A stretch of 64,000 nucleotides of DNA from RGIG6353 sp045653035 (GTDB lineage: Bacteria; Bacillota; Clostridia; Oscillospirales; SIG627): positions 1 through 64,000 of the forward strand of contig JAZOLO010000003.1 of NCBI GenBank assembly GCA_045653035.1, read 5' to 3'. Shown piece by piece: positions 1 to 8,255 of this stretch; position 1 is the first letter of the stretch; each line of letters opens with the position of its first letter. The translations under genes were made by a program, and so were the position numbers. The notes under the pieces are model-generated. The model did no database searches. It was given only the letters and a program-made list of their open reading frames with translations, and was not told where the DNA came from.

Positions 1-120
1 CCCTCTGCCTGACTCCCATTTTGAAATTGCAGTTCGGGACACAAAAAGAGCCTCTGCAAGTTCTTCTTGGGTAAGCCCTTTTTGCTTTCGCAGTTCCTGT
101 AATTTTTCGTTAAATTCCAT
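1..120 (-). CDS. XRE-family helix-turn-helix regulator, N-terminal 40 residues (runs off the window)
   Basis: The first 40 codons of a gene read leftward off the window edge. The translation contains LTQEELAEAL followed by VSRTAISKWESGRG, the classic Cro/CI-type helix-turn-helix with the recognition helix ending in SKWE. Such proteins bind DNA operators and usually act as repressors, often in mobile elements or toxin-antitoxin loci. The rest of the protein, and so its class, lies outside the window. It is oriented away from guaA and sits beside a possible integration scar, which fits an accessory element to the left. Confidence 0.85.
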   Translation of the reverse strand, partial: MEFNEKLQELRKQKGLTQEELAEALFVSRTAISKWESGRG

Positions 121-194
121 AATATCTGCTCTTTCTAAAAAAACTAATGTGCGGCAAATTCAAGTTTATCGAACTCATTATATCATAAAATTGA

Positions 195-236
195 GAACCC
201 ACAGCAAGAAGAATCTGCTGTGGGTTCGTTGTTTTT
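195..236 (+). terminator. Strong hairpin, probable intrinsic terminator
   Basis: A 12-bp perfect stem (195-206 paired with 216-227) with a 9-base loop is followed on the plus strand by a T-rich run. No plus-strand gene is visible upstream, so what it terminates is unclear. It may also stop transcripts leaving guaA on the minus strand. Confidence 0.55.
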
Positions 237-284
237 GTTTTCAGCAGAGCATTTATGCTTCTGTTTCCGCTTTTTTGAAGCGAC

Positions 285-385
285 TTGCGTCAAATTTGCG
301 TCAAAAACCATTTTTGCTGAGTATCAAAACCTCAAAATCCCTTGAAATACAAGGCTTTTCAGCGTTTTTGGTATTATTCCCACTC
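285..385. other. Possible integration scar at the 3' end of guaA
   Basis: The last codons of guaA and its stop (positions 374-385, minus strand GAGTGGGAATAA) form a sequence used as an attachment core by islands that integrate at guaA. About 70 bases beyond it lies a direct repeat, TTGCGTCAAA at 285-294 and again at 296-305, which resembles integrase arm-site repeats. No integrase gene is present in the window. The call rests on these short motifs and on the accessory-type XRE gene next to them. Confidence 0.3.
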
Positions 386-1357
386 TATTGTGCCTATAGG
401 CTTGGGAGTGAGGTCGAGGAGGACACGGTTGATGCCGTCTACCTCATGTGTAATTCTATCGGTTATCTTATGAAGTACGCTATAGGGAATTTCCTCAATA
501 GTAGCGGTCATAGCATCAGTAGTATTGACAGCGCGGATGATAGCGGGCCATCCCTCGTAGCGCTTGCCGTCTTTTACGCCGACACTCTTCATATCGGGTA
601 CTGCAATGAAGTACTGCCATACGGTTTTTGCTAGTCCGCAGTTATCAAATTCCTCGCGGAGAATTGCATCAGCTTCACGGAGAGCATGGAGTCTGTCGCG
701 GGTAATTGCACCAAGGCATCTTACACCAAGACCCGGTCCGGGGAAGGGCTGACGGTCAACCATATTTGCAGGCAGTCCCAGTGCCTTACCTACTACTCTT
801 ACTTCGTCCTTGTAAAGAAGCTTTACAGGCTCAACCAGTCCTTCAAAGTGAATATCATCGGGAAGTCCGCCAACATTATGGTGAGCTTTTACTCCGTCGC
901 TTTCAAGTATGTCGGGGTAAATTGTTCCCTGTGCAAGGAAGGCGATACCTTCAAGCTTACGTGCTTCCTCTTCAAATACACGCACAAACTCGCCACCTAT
1001 AATCTTTCTCTTCTTTTCGGGCTCTTCAACGCCTTCAAGTTTTGTGAGGAATCTGTCGGTAGCGTCAACGTATATAAGGTTAGCGTCGAGTCCTTTTTCA
1101 AAAACCTCAACAACCTGTTCGCTCTCTCCTTTTCTCATAAGTCCGTGGTTTACGTGAACGGAAACGAGCTGTTTGCCGATTGCCTTTATGAGGAGGGCAG
1201 CAACGACAGAGCTGTCAACACCTCCCGAAAGTGCAAGGAGTACATTCTTGTCCCCTACCTGCTCTCTGACTGCCTTTACCTGTTCATCTATAAAAGCATT
1301 TGCAAGCTCGGGGGTTGTTATTCTTTTCATAGTTTCGGGTCTTACATTTGTATCCAT
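374..1357 (-). CDS. guaA: GMP synthase, ATP-pyrophosphatase subunit only
   Basis: It converts XMP to GMP, using ATP and ammonia, in purine synthesis. The protein has 327 residues, against about 510 for the usual bacterial fused enzyme. It starts directly with the ATP-pyrophosphatase domain: the PP-loop SGGVDSS is at residues 44-50 and the dimerisation domain runs to the standard C-terminus TIEWE. The whole N-terminal class I glutamine amidotransferase domain is absent, and the 260 bases upstream hold only a promoter and another gene's leader. The organism must therefore use a separate glutaminase subunit, as archaea do, or free ammonia. The start is supported by GGGAG upstream of the ATG. Confidence 0.93.
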   Translation of the reverse strand: MDTNVRPETMKRITTPELANAFIDEQVKAVREQVGDKNVLLALSGGVDSSVVAALLIKAIGKQLVSVHVNHGLMRKGESEQVVEVFEKGLDANLIYVDATDRFLTKLEGVEEPEKKRKIIGGEFVRVFEEEARKLEGIAFLAQGTIYPDILESDGVKAHHNVGGLPDDIHFEGLVEPVKLLYKDEVRVVGKALGLPANMVDRQPFPGPGLGVRCLGAITRDRLHALREADAILREEFDNCGLAKTVWQYFIAVPDMKSVGVKDGKRYEGWPAIIRAVNTTDAMTATIEEIPYSVLHKITDRITHEVDGINRVLLDLTPKPIGTIEWE

Positions 1358-1388
1358 AAAAAATCTCCCTAATCTTTATTATGCATTT

Positions 1389-1417
1389 ATTATAATAAAA
1401 CAGTGTAAAAAAATCAA
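1389..1417 (-). promoter_or_regulatory. Sigma-A promoter of guaA
   Basis: A perfect TATAAT -10 box (minus strand, 1389-1394) lies 17 bases from a weaker TTGATT -35 (1412-1417), about 30 bases upstream of the guaA start codon. Confidence 0.6.
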
Positions 1418-1548
1418 TTATTTTTTCAAAAAAATCTGTAATACATATAAAAAAGTTTTAAAAATCTGTTTTCTTTATACTGTTATTGCTTATGATTTTG
1501 TGTTTTTTGCACTTTGATGCATTTTTCTTGTTTTTTATTAAAATTATC

Positions 1549-1575
1549 TTGACAAATTTGCTTTTTTTATATAAA
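1549..1575 (+). promoter_or_regulatory. Probable promoter of the sugar-isomerase-like gene
   Basis: Consensus TTGACA at 1549-1554 is followed by TATAAA at 1570-1575. The spacing of 15 bases is short, so the exact -10 could be a neighbouring AT-rich hexamer. It lies 43 bases before the start codon. Confidence 0.5.
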
Positions 1576-1617
1576 GTTAACATAAAGACTAAATATAAAA
1601 TACGGAGGATTTTCATC

Positions 1618-2469
1618 ATGTATAATTTTCCTATAGGCGTAATGCTCCATTCATTCAGACTTCCCTTTGAAGAGGCTCTCAAAAAAGCAGTTGATGTAGG
1701 TGCTCAAGGACTTCAGCTTCTTACAACCTACGGTGAGCTTGCTCCTGAAAACATGAGTGCGGCAAAAAGACGCGAAGTGCTCGACATAATCAAATCTCAC
1801 GGGCTTACTGTTTCTGCTCTTTGCGGTGACTTCGGCAAAGGACTTTACGACCCTGCACAAAACCCCGAGCTTATAGAAAAATCGAAGAGAGTTCTCGACC
1901 TTGCTCTAGATCTTGAAACAGACGTTGTAACTACGCATATTGGTGTTGTTCCCGCTGACCCATGTGTTCCCAGATATGAGCTTATGCAAAAGGCTTGCTT
2001 TGAGCTTGCAAGCTATGCTGACTCTATGAAGGCTCACTTCGCTATTGAAACAGGTCCTGAAACATCGGAAGTTCTCAAGAACTTCCTTGACTCACTGGGT
2101 TCAACAGGTGTTGCAGTTAACTTTGACCCTGCAAACCTTGTAATGGTAACAGGCGATGACCCTGTTCGGGCGGTATATAATCTTCAGAAGTACATAGTTC
2201 ATACACACGCAAAGGACGGTGTAAAGCTTATTGACAGAGACCCCGAAATCACCTACGGCCTCAAGCGTGCCGAAGAAGAATTCAGCGGAGTAGCATTTAA
2301 GGAAGTGCCTCTCGGAACAGGAAGCGTTGACTTCCCTAATTATCTTAAGGCTCTTGAGGATATTGGATACAAAGGATATCTTACCATCGAAAGAGAAGTT
2401 GGAGAAAATCCAACAAAGGATATTCAGACAGCCGTTGAGTTCCTTCGTGCAAATATAGCAAATAACTAA
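1618..2469 (+). CDS. Sugar phosphate isomerase/epimerase family protein (xylose-isomerase-like TIM barrel)
   Basis: A 283-residue AP-endonuclease-2-type TIM barrel. Family members isomerise or epimerise sugars and cyclitols using a divalent metal. Metal-ligand patterns typical of the fold are visible: THIG near residue 110, AIETGPE near 145, NFDPANL near 177, HTHAKDG near 200, and a C-terminal TIEREVG. The substrate cannot be named. The ATG at 1618 is chosen because GGAGG sits 11 bases upstream; an open frame continues further 5' but lacks a ribosome site. It is a single gene with its own promoter and a terminator before trkA. Confidence 0.85.
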   Translation: MYNFPIGVMLHSFRLPFEEALKKAVDVGAQGLQLLTTYGELAPENMSAAKRREVLDIIKSHGLTVSALCGDFGKGLYDPAQNPELIEKSKRVLDLALDLETDVVTTHIGVVPADPCVPRYELMQKACFELASYADSMKAHFAIETGPETSEVLKNFLDSLGSTGVAVNFDPANLVMVTGDDPVRAVYNLQKYIVHTHAKDGVKLIDRDPEITYGLKRAEEEFSGVAFKEVPLGTGSVDFPNYLKALEDIGYKGYLTIEREVGENPTKDIQTAVEFLRANIANN

Positions 2470-2478
2470 ATTGCAAGT

Positions 2479-2510
2479 AAAGCGTATTGGAAACAATATG
2501 CTTTTTCTTT
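2479..2510 (+). terminator. Intrinsic terminator after the isomerase-like gene
   Basis: An 11-bp stem with one wobble pair (2479-2489 with 2494-2504) and a GAAA-type loop is followed by a T-rich tract. It separates the isomerase gene from trkA. Confidence 0.75.
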
Positions 2511-2516
2511 TCCCTC

Positions 2517-2545
2517 TTGAAGAAATTTTAAAAATGTGATACAAT
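2517..2545 (+). promoter_or_regulatory. Sigma-A promoter of trkA-trkH
   Basis: TTGAAG (2517-2522) and TACAAT (2540-2545) are separated by 17 bases and lie 31 bases upstream of the trkA ATG. Confidence 0.7.
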
Positions 2546-2576
2546 ATTAAAAAATCTCACAGACGAGGAATGTTAC

Positions 2577-3935
2577 ATGAAAATCATTATTTTCGGGTGC
2601 GGTAAAATAGGCATCACCCTTATATCAAGCCTTTCAAATGAAGGACATGATATTATTGCTATCGACCGCAGTCCAAAGGTTATAGAAGAGGTTACGAACA
2701 TATATGACGTTATAGGACTTTGTGGCAACGGAATCGACTGTGACACAATGAACGAGGCGGGCGTTGACGACGCAGAGCTTTTCGTTGCTGTTACGGGCTC
2801 GGATGAGCTTAATATGCTAGGCTGCTTCATGGCAAAAAAAATGGGTGCAAAGCATTCTGTCGCACGTATCAGAAATCCAGAATACAACGACGAAAACTTG
2901 AATTTTATGAAGCAACAGTTAAAAATCTCCGTCACTCTAAATCCGGAGCTCTCGGTTGCCCATGAAATATTTAATCTTTTAAGATTCCCGTCGGCTACAA
3001 AGATTGAGACCTTTTCGGAAAGAAAGCTTGAAATAGTTGATTTTCATTTAAAGGAAAACTCCCTCATTATCGGGCAGTCACTTTCCGAGCTTCGCCGTAA
3101 AATCCCTGCAAACTTTCTTATATGTGACGTTGTGAGGGGTGACGAGGTTTTCATTCCCGATGGTAATTTTGTTCTTAAAGTTGGCGATACCGTGGGGCTC
3201 ACTGCAAGTCACGATGAGATAAAAAAGCTTTTCAAGTCCCTTGGTATGACAGAAAAGCATGCTAAAAGTGTAATAATTCTTGGAGCAAGCAGAATAGCAT
3301 ATTACCTTGCGAAAAGACTTCTTACTGACGGTATTGCTGTAAAAATTATTGAAAAAGATGCCGAAAGATGTGCTGAGTTTTCAAGAATATTGCCACAGGC
3401 TATTATTATATTAGGTGACGGAATGGATCAGGAGGTGCTTCTAGAAGAAGGGCTTCCTTCCACAGATGCATTCATTGCACTCACCGGAAACGATGAGCAG
3501 AATATACTCAGCTCATTCTTTGCGGTAAACTGTGAAGTTCCGACAGTTATTGCAAAGGTAAACAGACCTGAGCTTGCCTCAACGGCAGAGAAGCTGGGGC
3601 TTGACAGAATAGTATCCACAAAAAATACAGTTTCAAACGTAGTTTCAAGATACGCAAGAGCCCTTGAAAACTCAATGGGAAGTAACGTAGAAACACTTTA
3701 TAAGCTAGTTGACGGCAAGGCGGAGGCTCTTGAATTCAACGTTCTTCCCGACTTTGAATACTGTAACATTCAACTTAAAGATATGAAGCTTAAAAAGAAC
3801 GTACTCATTGCAGGAATTATCAGGCAAAGAAAGCCCATTATTCCGTCAGGCTCTGACGTTATTATGTCGGGTGACAAGGTTATAGTAGTAACGTCCGGAA
3901 GAATACTCGGTGACCTTTCGGATATTATGGAGTAA
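2577..3935 (+). CDS. trkA: Trk system potassium uptake protein TrkA
   Basis: The cytosolic, nucleotide-binding gating subunit of the Trk/Ktr potassium channel. Its 452 residues match full-length TrkA: two RCK units in tandem, each a Rossmann RCK_N followed by RCK_C. The first dinucleotide loop is FGCGKIG at residues 5-11, and a second Rossmann start (VIILGASRIA) lies near residue 232. Conserved acidic ends of the beta strands (AIDRSP, IIEKDA) fit NAD(H) or ATP binding. It lies 12 bases upstream of trkH, so subunit and channel are co-transcribed. The ribosome site is GAGGAA before the ATG. Confidence 0.95.
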   Translation: MKIIIFGCGKIGITLISSLSNEGHDIIAIDRSPKVIEEVTNIYDVIGLCGNGIDCDTMNEAGVDDAELFVAVTGSDELNMLGCFMAKKMGAKHSVARIRNPEYNDENLNFMKQQLKISVTLNPELSVAHEIFNLLRFPSATKIETFSERKLEIVDFHLKENSLIIGQSLSELRRKIPANFLICDVVRGDEVFIPDGNFVLKVGDTVGLTASHDEIKKLFKSLGMTEKHAKSVIILGASRIAYYLAKRLLTDGIAVKIIEKDAERCAEFSRILPQAIIILGDGMDQEVLLEEGLPSTDAFIALTGNDEQNILSSFFAVNCEVPTVIAKVNRPELASTAEKLGLDRIVSTKNTVSNVVSRYARALENSMGSNVETLYKLVDGKAEALEFNVLPDFEYCNIQLKDMKLKKNVLIAGIIRQRKPIIPSGSDVIMSGDKVIVVTSGRILGDLSDIME

Positions 3936-3947
3936 AGAGGTAATAAC

Positions 3948-5393
3948 GTGAACAGAAAACTTGTTTTTAACGTCACAGGTAAGCTTCTTATTGCCATATC
4001 TGCAATAATGATTCTTCCCATGGCTGTTTCGGTAATTTACCGTGAAAAATCCTTTTATGCCTTTCTTATTACCGCATTCATTTCGCTTATTTTCGGCTCA
4101 CTTTTAAGAGTTTTCACTCGCGGATACAGCAAAACTCTTTATGCAAGAGAAGGATTTCTAATCGTTGCTCTTGCCTGGATATCAACTTCTCTTGTCGGGG
4201 CATTGCCTTTTGTTATAAGCGGTGAGATTCCAAGCTTCATAGATGCGTTTTTTGAGACCTGCAGCGGTTTTTCCACTACAGGTGCGTCAATACTTGAAAA
4301 CATCGAGGCACTCAGCCGAGGTATGCTATTTTGGCGAAGCTTCACCCATTGGATAGGCGGTATGGGTGTTCTTGTGTTTATGATTGCTTTTATTTCAAAC
4401 ATTTCCGACCGTTCAATTCATATCCTCCGTGCGGAAATGCCGGGACCAATTGTGGGAAAGCTTACACCCAGATCAAAAGATACATCTAAAGTTCTTTACA
4501 TTATGTATATCACCATGACCATTGTGCAGATTGTACTTTTAACGATAGGTGATATGTCGTTTTTTGAAAGCGTTATTCACACCTTTGGAACAGCAGGTAC
4601 AGGAGGTTTCGCACTCAAAGGAGACAGTATATCTAGTTACTCCCATTACTCTCAATGGGTAATTACCATATTCATGTTTCTGTTTGGAATAAACTTCAAT
4701 CTGTTCTACCTCATACTTGTTAAAAAATTCAAAACCGCTGTAAAAAGCAGTGAATTATGGGTATATTTTACTATTATTGTTGTATCGTCTCTCATAATTA
4801 CAGGAAATATACAGCATTTGTATTCAAATATCAGTGATGCGGTAAGAAGTGCTTTTTTTCAGGTTGTATCAATCTCTACCACAACGGGATATGCCACAGC
4901 CAATTTTGACTTATGGCCCTCTCTTTCAAAAGGTATATTGTTTATACTCATGTTCGTGGGAGCGTGTGCCGGATCTACGGCAGGCGGTCTTAAAATATCG
5001 CGAGTAGTTCTTCTTTTTAAAATGATTGCAAAAGAGACACGGCGACTTATTCATCCTCGTTCGGTATCGGCTGTAAATTTTGAAGGTAAGGAAGTGGATG
5101 TTCATATTCAAAGCAGTGTCACCTCATACTTCGCAATATATATCGTTTCATACTTCGTTATATTTTTCATACTTTCCTTTGAACCCTTTTCTATGGAAAC
5201 AAATATTACTGCTGCAGCTGCGTGCTTCAACAACGTAGGACCTGGATTTGCAGGCGTTGGACCGATGATGAACTTTGCAGCATACTCGCCTTTTTCAAAG
5301 CTTTTTTTGTCTTTGGCGATGCTTTTGGGAAGACTTGAAATTTTCCCAATTCTCATAGCACTTATTCCGTCAACCTGGAAAAAACATTCGTAA
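3948..5393 (+). CDS. trkH: Trk potassium transporter membrane subunit TrkH
   Basis: The potassium-translocating membrane subunit that pairs with TrkA. It is a 481-residue polytopic protein with the repeated pore-loop signatures of the family, for example CSGFSTTGAS near residue 105, GTAGTGGF near 220, STTTGYATA near 315 and NNVGPGF near 430. Four such P-loops make the selectivity filter. Translation starts at GTG (3948) with AAAGAGG upstream; no ATG fits as well. It forms a two-gene operon with trkA and is followed by a double hairpin terminator. Confidence 0.95.
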   Translation: MNRKLVFNVTGKLLIAISAIMILPMAVSVIYREKSFYAFLITAFISLIFGSLLRVFTRGYSKTLYAREGFLIVALAWISTSLVGALPFVISGEIPSFIDAFFETCSGFSTTGASILENIEALSRGMLFWRSFTHWIGGMGVLVFMIAFISNISDRSIHILRAEMPGPIVGKLTPRSKDTSKVLYIMYITMTIVQIVLLTIGDMSFFESVIHTFGTAGTGGFALKGDSISSYSHYSQWVITIFMFLFGINFNLFYLILVKKFKTAVKSSELWVYFTIIVVSSLIITGNIQHLYSNISDAVRSAFFQVVSISTTTGYATANFDLWPSLSKGILFILMFVGACAGSTAGGLKISRVVLLFKMIAKETRRLIHPRSVSAVNFEGKEVDVHIQSSVTSYFAIYIVSYFVIFFILSFEPFSMETNITAAAACFNNVGPGFAGVGPMMNFAAYSPFSKLFLSLAMLLGRLEIFPILIALIPSTWKKHS

Positions 5394-5400
5394 CTATAAA

Positions 5401-5422
5401 AACGTTCTCTCCCGAGAACGTT
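5401..5422 (+). terminator. Hairpin just after trkH
   Basis: A 9-bp stem AACGTTCTC/GAGAACGTT with a 4-base loop, 8 bases after the trkH stop. It is not followed by a T-tract, so it probably stabilises the 3' end rather than terminating alone. Confidence 0.5.
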
Positions 5423-5432
5423 ACTGTTGTAG

Positions 5433-5472
5433 AAAAACGCACATCAAGCGAAAGCAAGATGTGCGTTTTTTT
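5433..5472. terminator. Bidirectional intrinsic terminator between trkH and the SDR gene
   Basis: A 13-bp stem (5433-5445 with 5458-5470) is flanked by A-tracts and T-tracts on both sides. It can end trkH on the plus strand and the SDR operon on the minus strand. Confidence 0.9.
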
Positions 5473-5499
5473 ACACACTGAGTGAAGCACTTAAGGTAC

Positions 5500-6351
5500 T
5501 TAATTTTTCATTTTATCAAATGCTTTTTCAGCGTTCTTAAAAATAGAGTCTATTTCGTACTCGGTGGCGGTGCAGAGCTTTTTCTTAGTAGGTTTTCCCC
5601 AGATGTTAAAGATGCTTGGTCCTATCCACTCGCAAAAGCTCGTAGAAGTAAATAATCCCTCAAGGATACAACGCGCCGCCTTTTTGGGAGACATAAATAT
5701 AATCTTCATGGGATGTTTAATAAGCACAAAAATAAGCTTAGGATAGTGTGATGTGATACCCGTAAGTGTAATGCCGGGATGAGTAACCGAAAGCTTTACC
5801 CCCGCTTCCTTTTCAAAGAGACGGTACAGTGAAAACATAAGATATCTTTTAGCGTTTCCGTAGACAAGTGAGCATTTCTCCCTGTTTGAAAAATCTACGT
5901 CGCTCTCATCGGTTTTGGAATAGTTGTGGGCAATACTTCCCACAGTCACTACCCTTCCCTCTTTTTCCCTCAAATACGGCATAAGCTCTTTTATCATATA
6001 GTAGGGGGAAAGAAAGTTTATCTGAAAAATGTTATCGTAGCCCGTAGAGCATTTTTCTCGTGGGATTTTATATGCTCCTGCATTGTGAATAATTGCATCA
6101 AGATTTTCGGTTTTGAGAAGTTCTGTGACCTCTTTAACGTTTTCTATATCAGTAAGGTCGAGCTTTATATTCTTGATATTTGTATCAGGAAAACGGGAAA
6201 GTATTTCATCTCTTAATTCAAGAGAGCACTCGGTATTTCTATCAAGCATAATAATGTCAGCACCATTTTCTGCAAGGTAAAAAGCAAGCTCACGCCCCAG
6301 ACCGCCTGTTGTTCCCGTTATTGCAACTTTTGATTTTTGGAGTGTTTTCAT
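5500..6351 (-). CDS. Short-chain dehydrogenase/reductase (SDR) family oxidoreductase
   Basis: A 283-residue classical SDR. The NAD(P) loop TGTTGGLG is at residues 12-19, NAG at about 90-92, and a catalytic Ser plus YGNAK (the Tyr-x-x-x-Lys pair) around residues 165-170. The C-terminal part is hydrophobic (LIFVLIKHPMKIIFM), as in retinol-dehydrogenase-like SDRs that touch membranes. The substrate is unknown. Its start overlaps the stop of the AlkD-like gene by 4 bases, so it is the last gene of the operon and is translationally coupled. Confidence 0.85.
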   Translation of the reverse strand: MKTLQKSKVAITGTTGGLGRELAFYLAENGADIIMLDRNTECSLELRDEILSRFPDTNIKNIKLDLTDIENVKEVTELLKTENLDAIIHNAGAYKIPREKCSTGYDNIFQINFLSPYYMIKELMPYLREKEGRVVTVGSIAHNYSKTDESDVDFSNREKCSLVYGNAKRYLMFSLYRLFEKEAGVKLSVTHPGITLTGITSHYPKLIFVLIKHPMKIIFMSPKKAARCILEGLFTSTSFCEWIGPSIFNIWGKPTKKKLCTATEYEIDSIFKNAEKAFDKMKN

Positions 6352-7013
6352 ATTTTAAGCGTTTTAAGATATTCCTTTGTTTCATTATAAATACGATAGC
6401 TCTCACGAGCTTTTTGTATAGCTTTATTATGTACCCAAGGGTTAAGCACTTTTTTCTCTATATAGGGAATTGTTGCGTTATACTGTTTCGCAAGTGCCGT
6501 TGCAAAATACCACGCTAGCATCATATTGAGATAATATTCATCTGACTTTATTTTTGAAACAATCTTAATATGTGTTTCGTCAAAATGTAAGTCAAGAAAG
6601 TGAGTCATAAGCATTCCTATGGCAAAACGGAGTGTGTATACTTCTTTGCTTTTAAGCCATTTTTGAATATACGGGTAAAGATTTTTGTGATTTTTTGCAA
6701 AGCACTTTGGACGAAAGGAATCGCATACCGCCCAGTTATCAATAAGAGGCAAGAAAATTTCGGTTTCAGAAATACACTCATCAAAGCATCTGATATTCGA
6801 TATTACGAAAGCGTAGAGAAGTTTTTCTTCGTGATACTCAAAGCTAAAGCTTTTAAAATCATCAGTTGTGAGGTCTTTTGCGAGTTTTTTTAAAAGGGGT
6901 ACTCTTACCCCCAGAACAGAATCCTCTGGTATATTGGGAATAAGAGATGAGGAAAAGCTTTTATACTTTTCCTCTGATAAGCTTATAAGTGTTTTTTTAA
7001 TTTGCATTTTCAT
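6348..7013 (-). CDS. DNA alkylation repair enzyme, AlkD-like HEAT-repeat family
   Basis: 221 residues of mostly helical HEAT-like repeats with family landmarks: VLGVRVPLLKKLAK near residue 33, the segment DNWAVCDSF near 93, and a repeat around MLAWYFATALAKQY near 165. AlkD-type proteins excise bulky or alkylated bases without flipping them. Many Firmicute members of this Pfam family are uncharacterised, so glycosylase activity is inferred. It overlaps both neighbours by 4 bases, inside a co-translated cluster with a PPi-dependent phosphofructokinase and an SDR enzyme. Confidence 0.85.
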   Translation of the reverse strand: MKMQIKKTLISLSEEKYKSFSSSLIPNIPEDSVLGVRVPLLKKLAKDLTTDDFKSFSFEYHEEKLLYAFVISNIRCFDECISETEIFLPLIDNWAVCDSFRPKCFAKNHKNLYPYIQKWLKSKEVYTLRFAIGMLMTHFLDLHFDETHIKIVSKIKSDEYYLNMMLAWYFATALAKQYNATIPYIEKKVLNPWVHNKAIQKARESYRIYNETKEYLKTLKI

Positions 7014-8242
7014 TTAAGGACAAACTGAACGGGAAGTCCGTTTTCAAAATCAGGGATACTTTCGCCTTTTACAAGAGGAGCAATCCATTCAAGACACTCG
7101 TTTGTAAGATTGTTTCCACGTGCGTTAATAAACTCACGGGGCACCTTTCTTACGGCGTTTGCAACGGTGGAAACGTCAACCTTCTTGCAGGTGCAGGAAT
7201 AGGTGTCACCCTCTTCTCTTTCGTATGCCGCCATACAGCCTGTGTTACCGCTCAGTGCAAGTCCTGCCGCATATTTTCCTACCATTACCGACTCGTTTAT
7301 ATCGGTGCCGGATGCGATATGTGCCGCACAACGCTGAAGAAGGCTCATTTCAATCGTTCTTGACTTACAGCCTATATATTCCCTCACGTAGCTCTCAATT
7401 ACTCTACCTGTTCCTGCAAGATATTTATGTCCGAATGCATCAAGCTTGCCTGCCTGCTCACCCTCTCCTACGTATACGCCGTCCTTGTTCATTACTCCCT
7501 CGGAAACCGCAACTACGATATTGGGCTTCTTTTCAAGTAGCTTCTTTACGTCTTCTATAAATTCTTCCATTACAAAAGGAACCTCAGGGAGGTATATGAG
7601 GTCAGGCGAATCTTTGCCATAAAGAGACGGAAGCGCTGATGCTGCGGTAAGCCATCCTGCATCTCTGCCCATTACTTCAACTATAGTTACTGCTTTAACT
7701 GTATAAACCGCTGTATCACGTATTATTTCGCTGATTGAGGTTGCAACGTACTTTGCGGCAGAGCCATAGCCTGGTGTATGATCAGTGCACACAAGGTCAT
7801 TATCAATGGTCTTTGGTACTCCTACGAATTTTATATCACTACCTATTTTAGAAGCAAAGGCAGAAAGCTTTCTTATAGTATCCATGGAGTCGTTTCCGCC
7901 AATATAGAAAAAGTAGCCGATATTATATTTATCAAGAATTGAGAAAAGCTTTTCGTATATTGACATTTCTTCGCTATCCTGGGTGTCAAGGGGTGGAAGC
8001 TTTTTTCTGCATGAGCCGAGTGCCGCAGCAGGTGTCTTTTCAAGAGTTGTGAGAAGTGCTCTTTCTTTAAAAACTTCGTTAAGATTACAAAGTCTTTCCT
8101 CAAAAAGTCCTTCTATACCGTTGAGCATACCGTAAACGGTATCAACCTTTCCTGACTCGAAGAGTCCTTTTATTACACCCGAAAGGGTGGCGTTTATCGC
8201 CACTGTCGGTCCTCCTGACTGTCCTATAACTGCATTTTTCAT
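7010..8242 (-). CDS. pfp: 6-phosphofructokinase, pyrophosphate-dependent type
   Basis: It phosphorylates fructose-6-phosphate in glycolysis, reversibly when PPi is the donor. The 410-residue protein carries IGQSGGPT at residues 6-13, GGNDSMD near 115 and PKTIDND near 143, then VEVMGRDAGWL near 190. ATP enzymes have GGDGS at the second site. An acidic or amide residue at that position together with PKTIDND marks the PPi-dependent group; here it is Asn-Asp instead of the usual Asp-Asp. It lies between hslO and an AlkD-like gene in one operon. A soluble pyrophosphatase is also encoded in the window (47943-48476). Confidence 0.88.
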   Translation of the reverse strand: MKNAVIGQSGGPTVAINATLSGVIKGLFESGKVDTVYGMLNGIEGLFEERLCNLNEVFKERALLTTLEKTPAAALGSCRKKLPPLDTQDSEEMSIYEKLFSILDKYNIGYFFYIGGNDSMDTIRKLSAFASKIGSDIKFVGVPKTIDNDLVCTDHTPGYGSAAKYVATSISEIIRDTAVYTVKAVTIVEVMGRDAGWLTAASALPSLYGKDSPDLIYLPEVPFVMEEFIEDVKKLLEKKPNIVVAVSEGVMNKDGVYVGEGEQAGKLDAFGHKYLAGTGRVIESYVREYIGCKSRTIEMSLLQRCAAHIASGTDINESVMVGKYAAGLALSGNTGCMAAYEREEGDTYSCTCKKVDVSTVANAVRKVPREFINARGNNLTNECLEWIAPLVKGESIPDFENGLPVQFVLK

Positions 8243-8255
8243 TTTTTCGTCCTCC

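Noticed and set aside
686..1372. 228-residue open frame on the plus strand
   Set aside because: It lies wholly opposite guaA, has no ribosome site, and its translation shows no domain.
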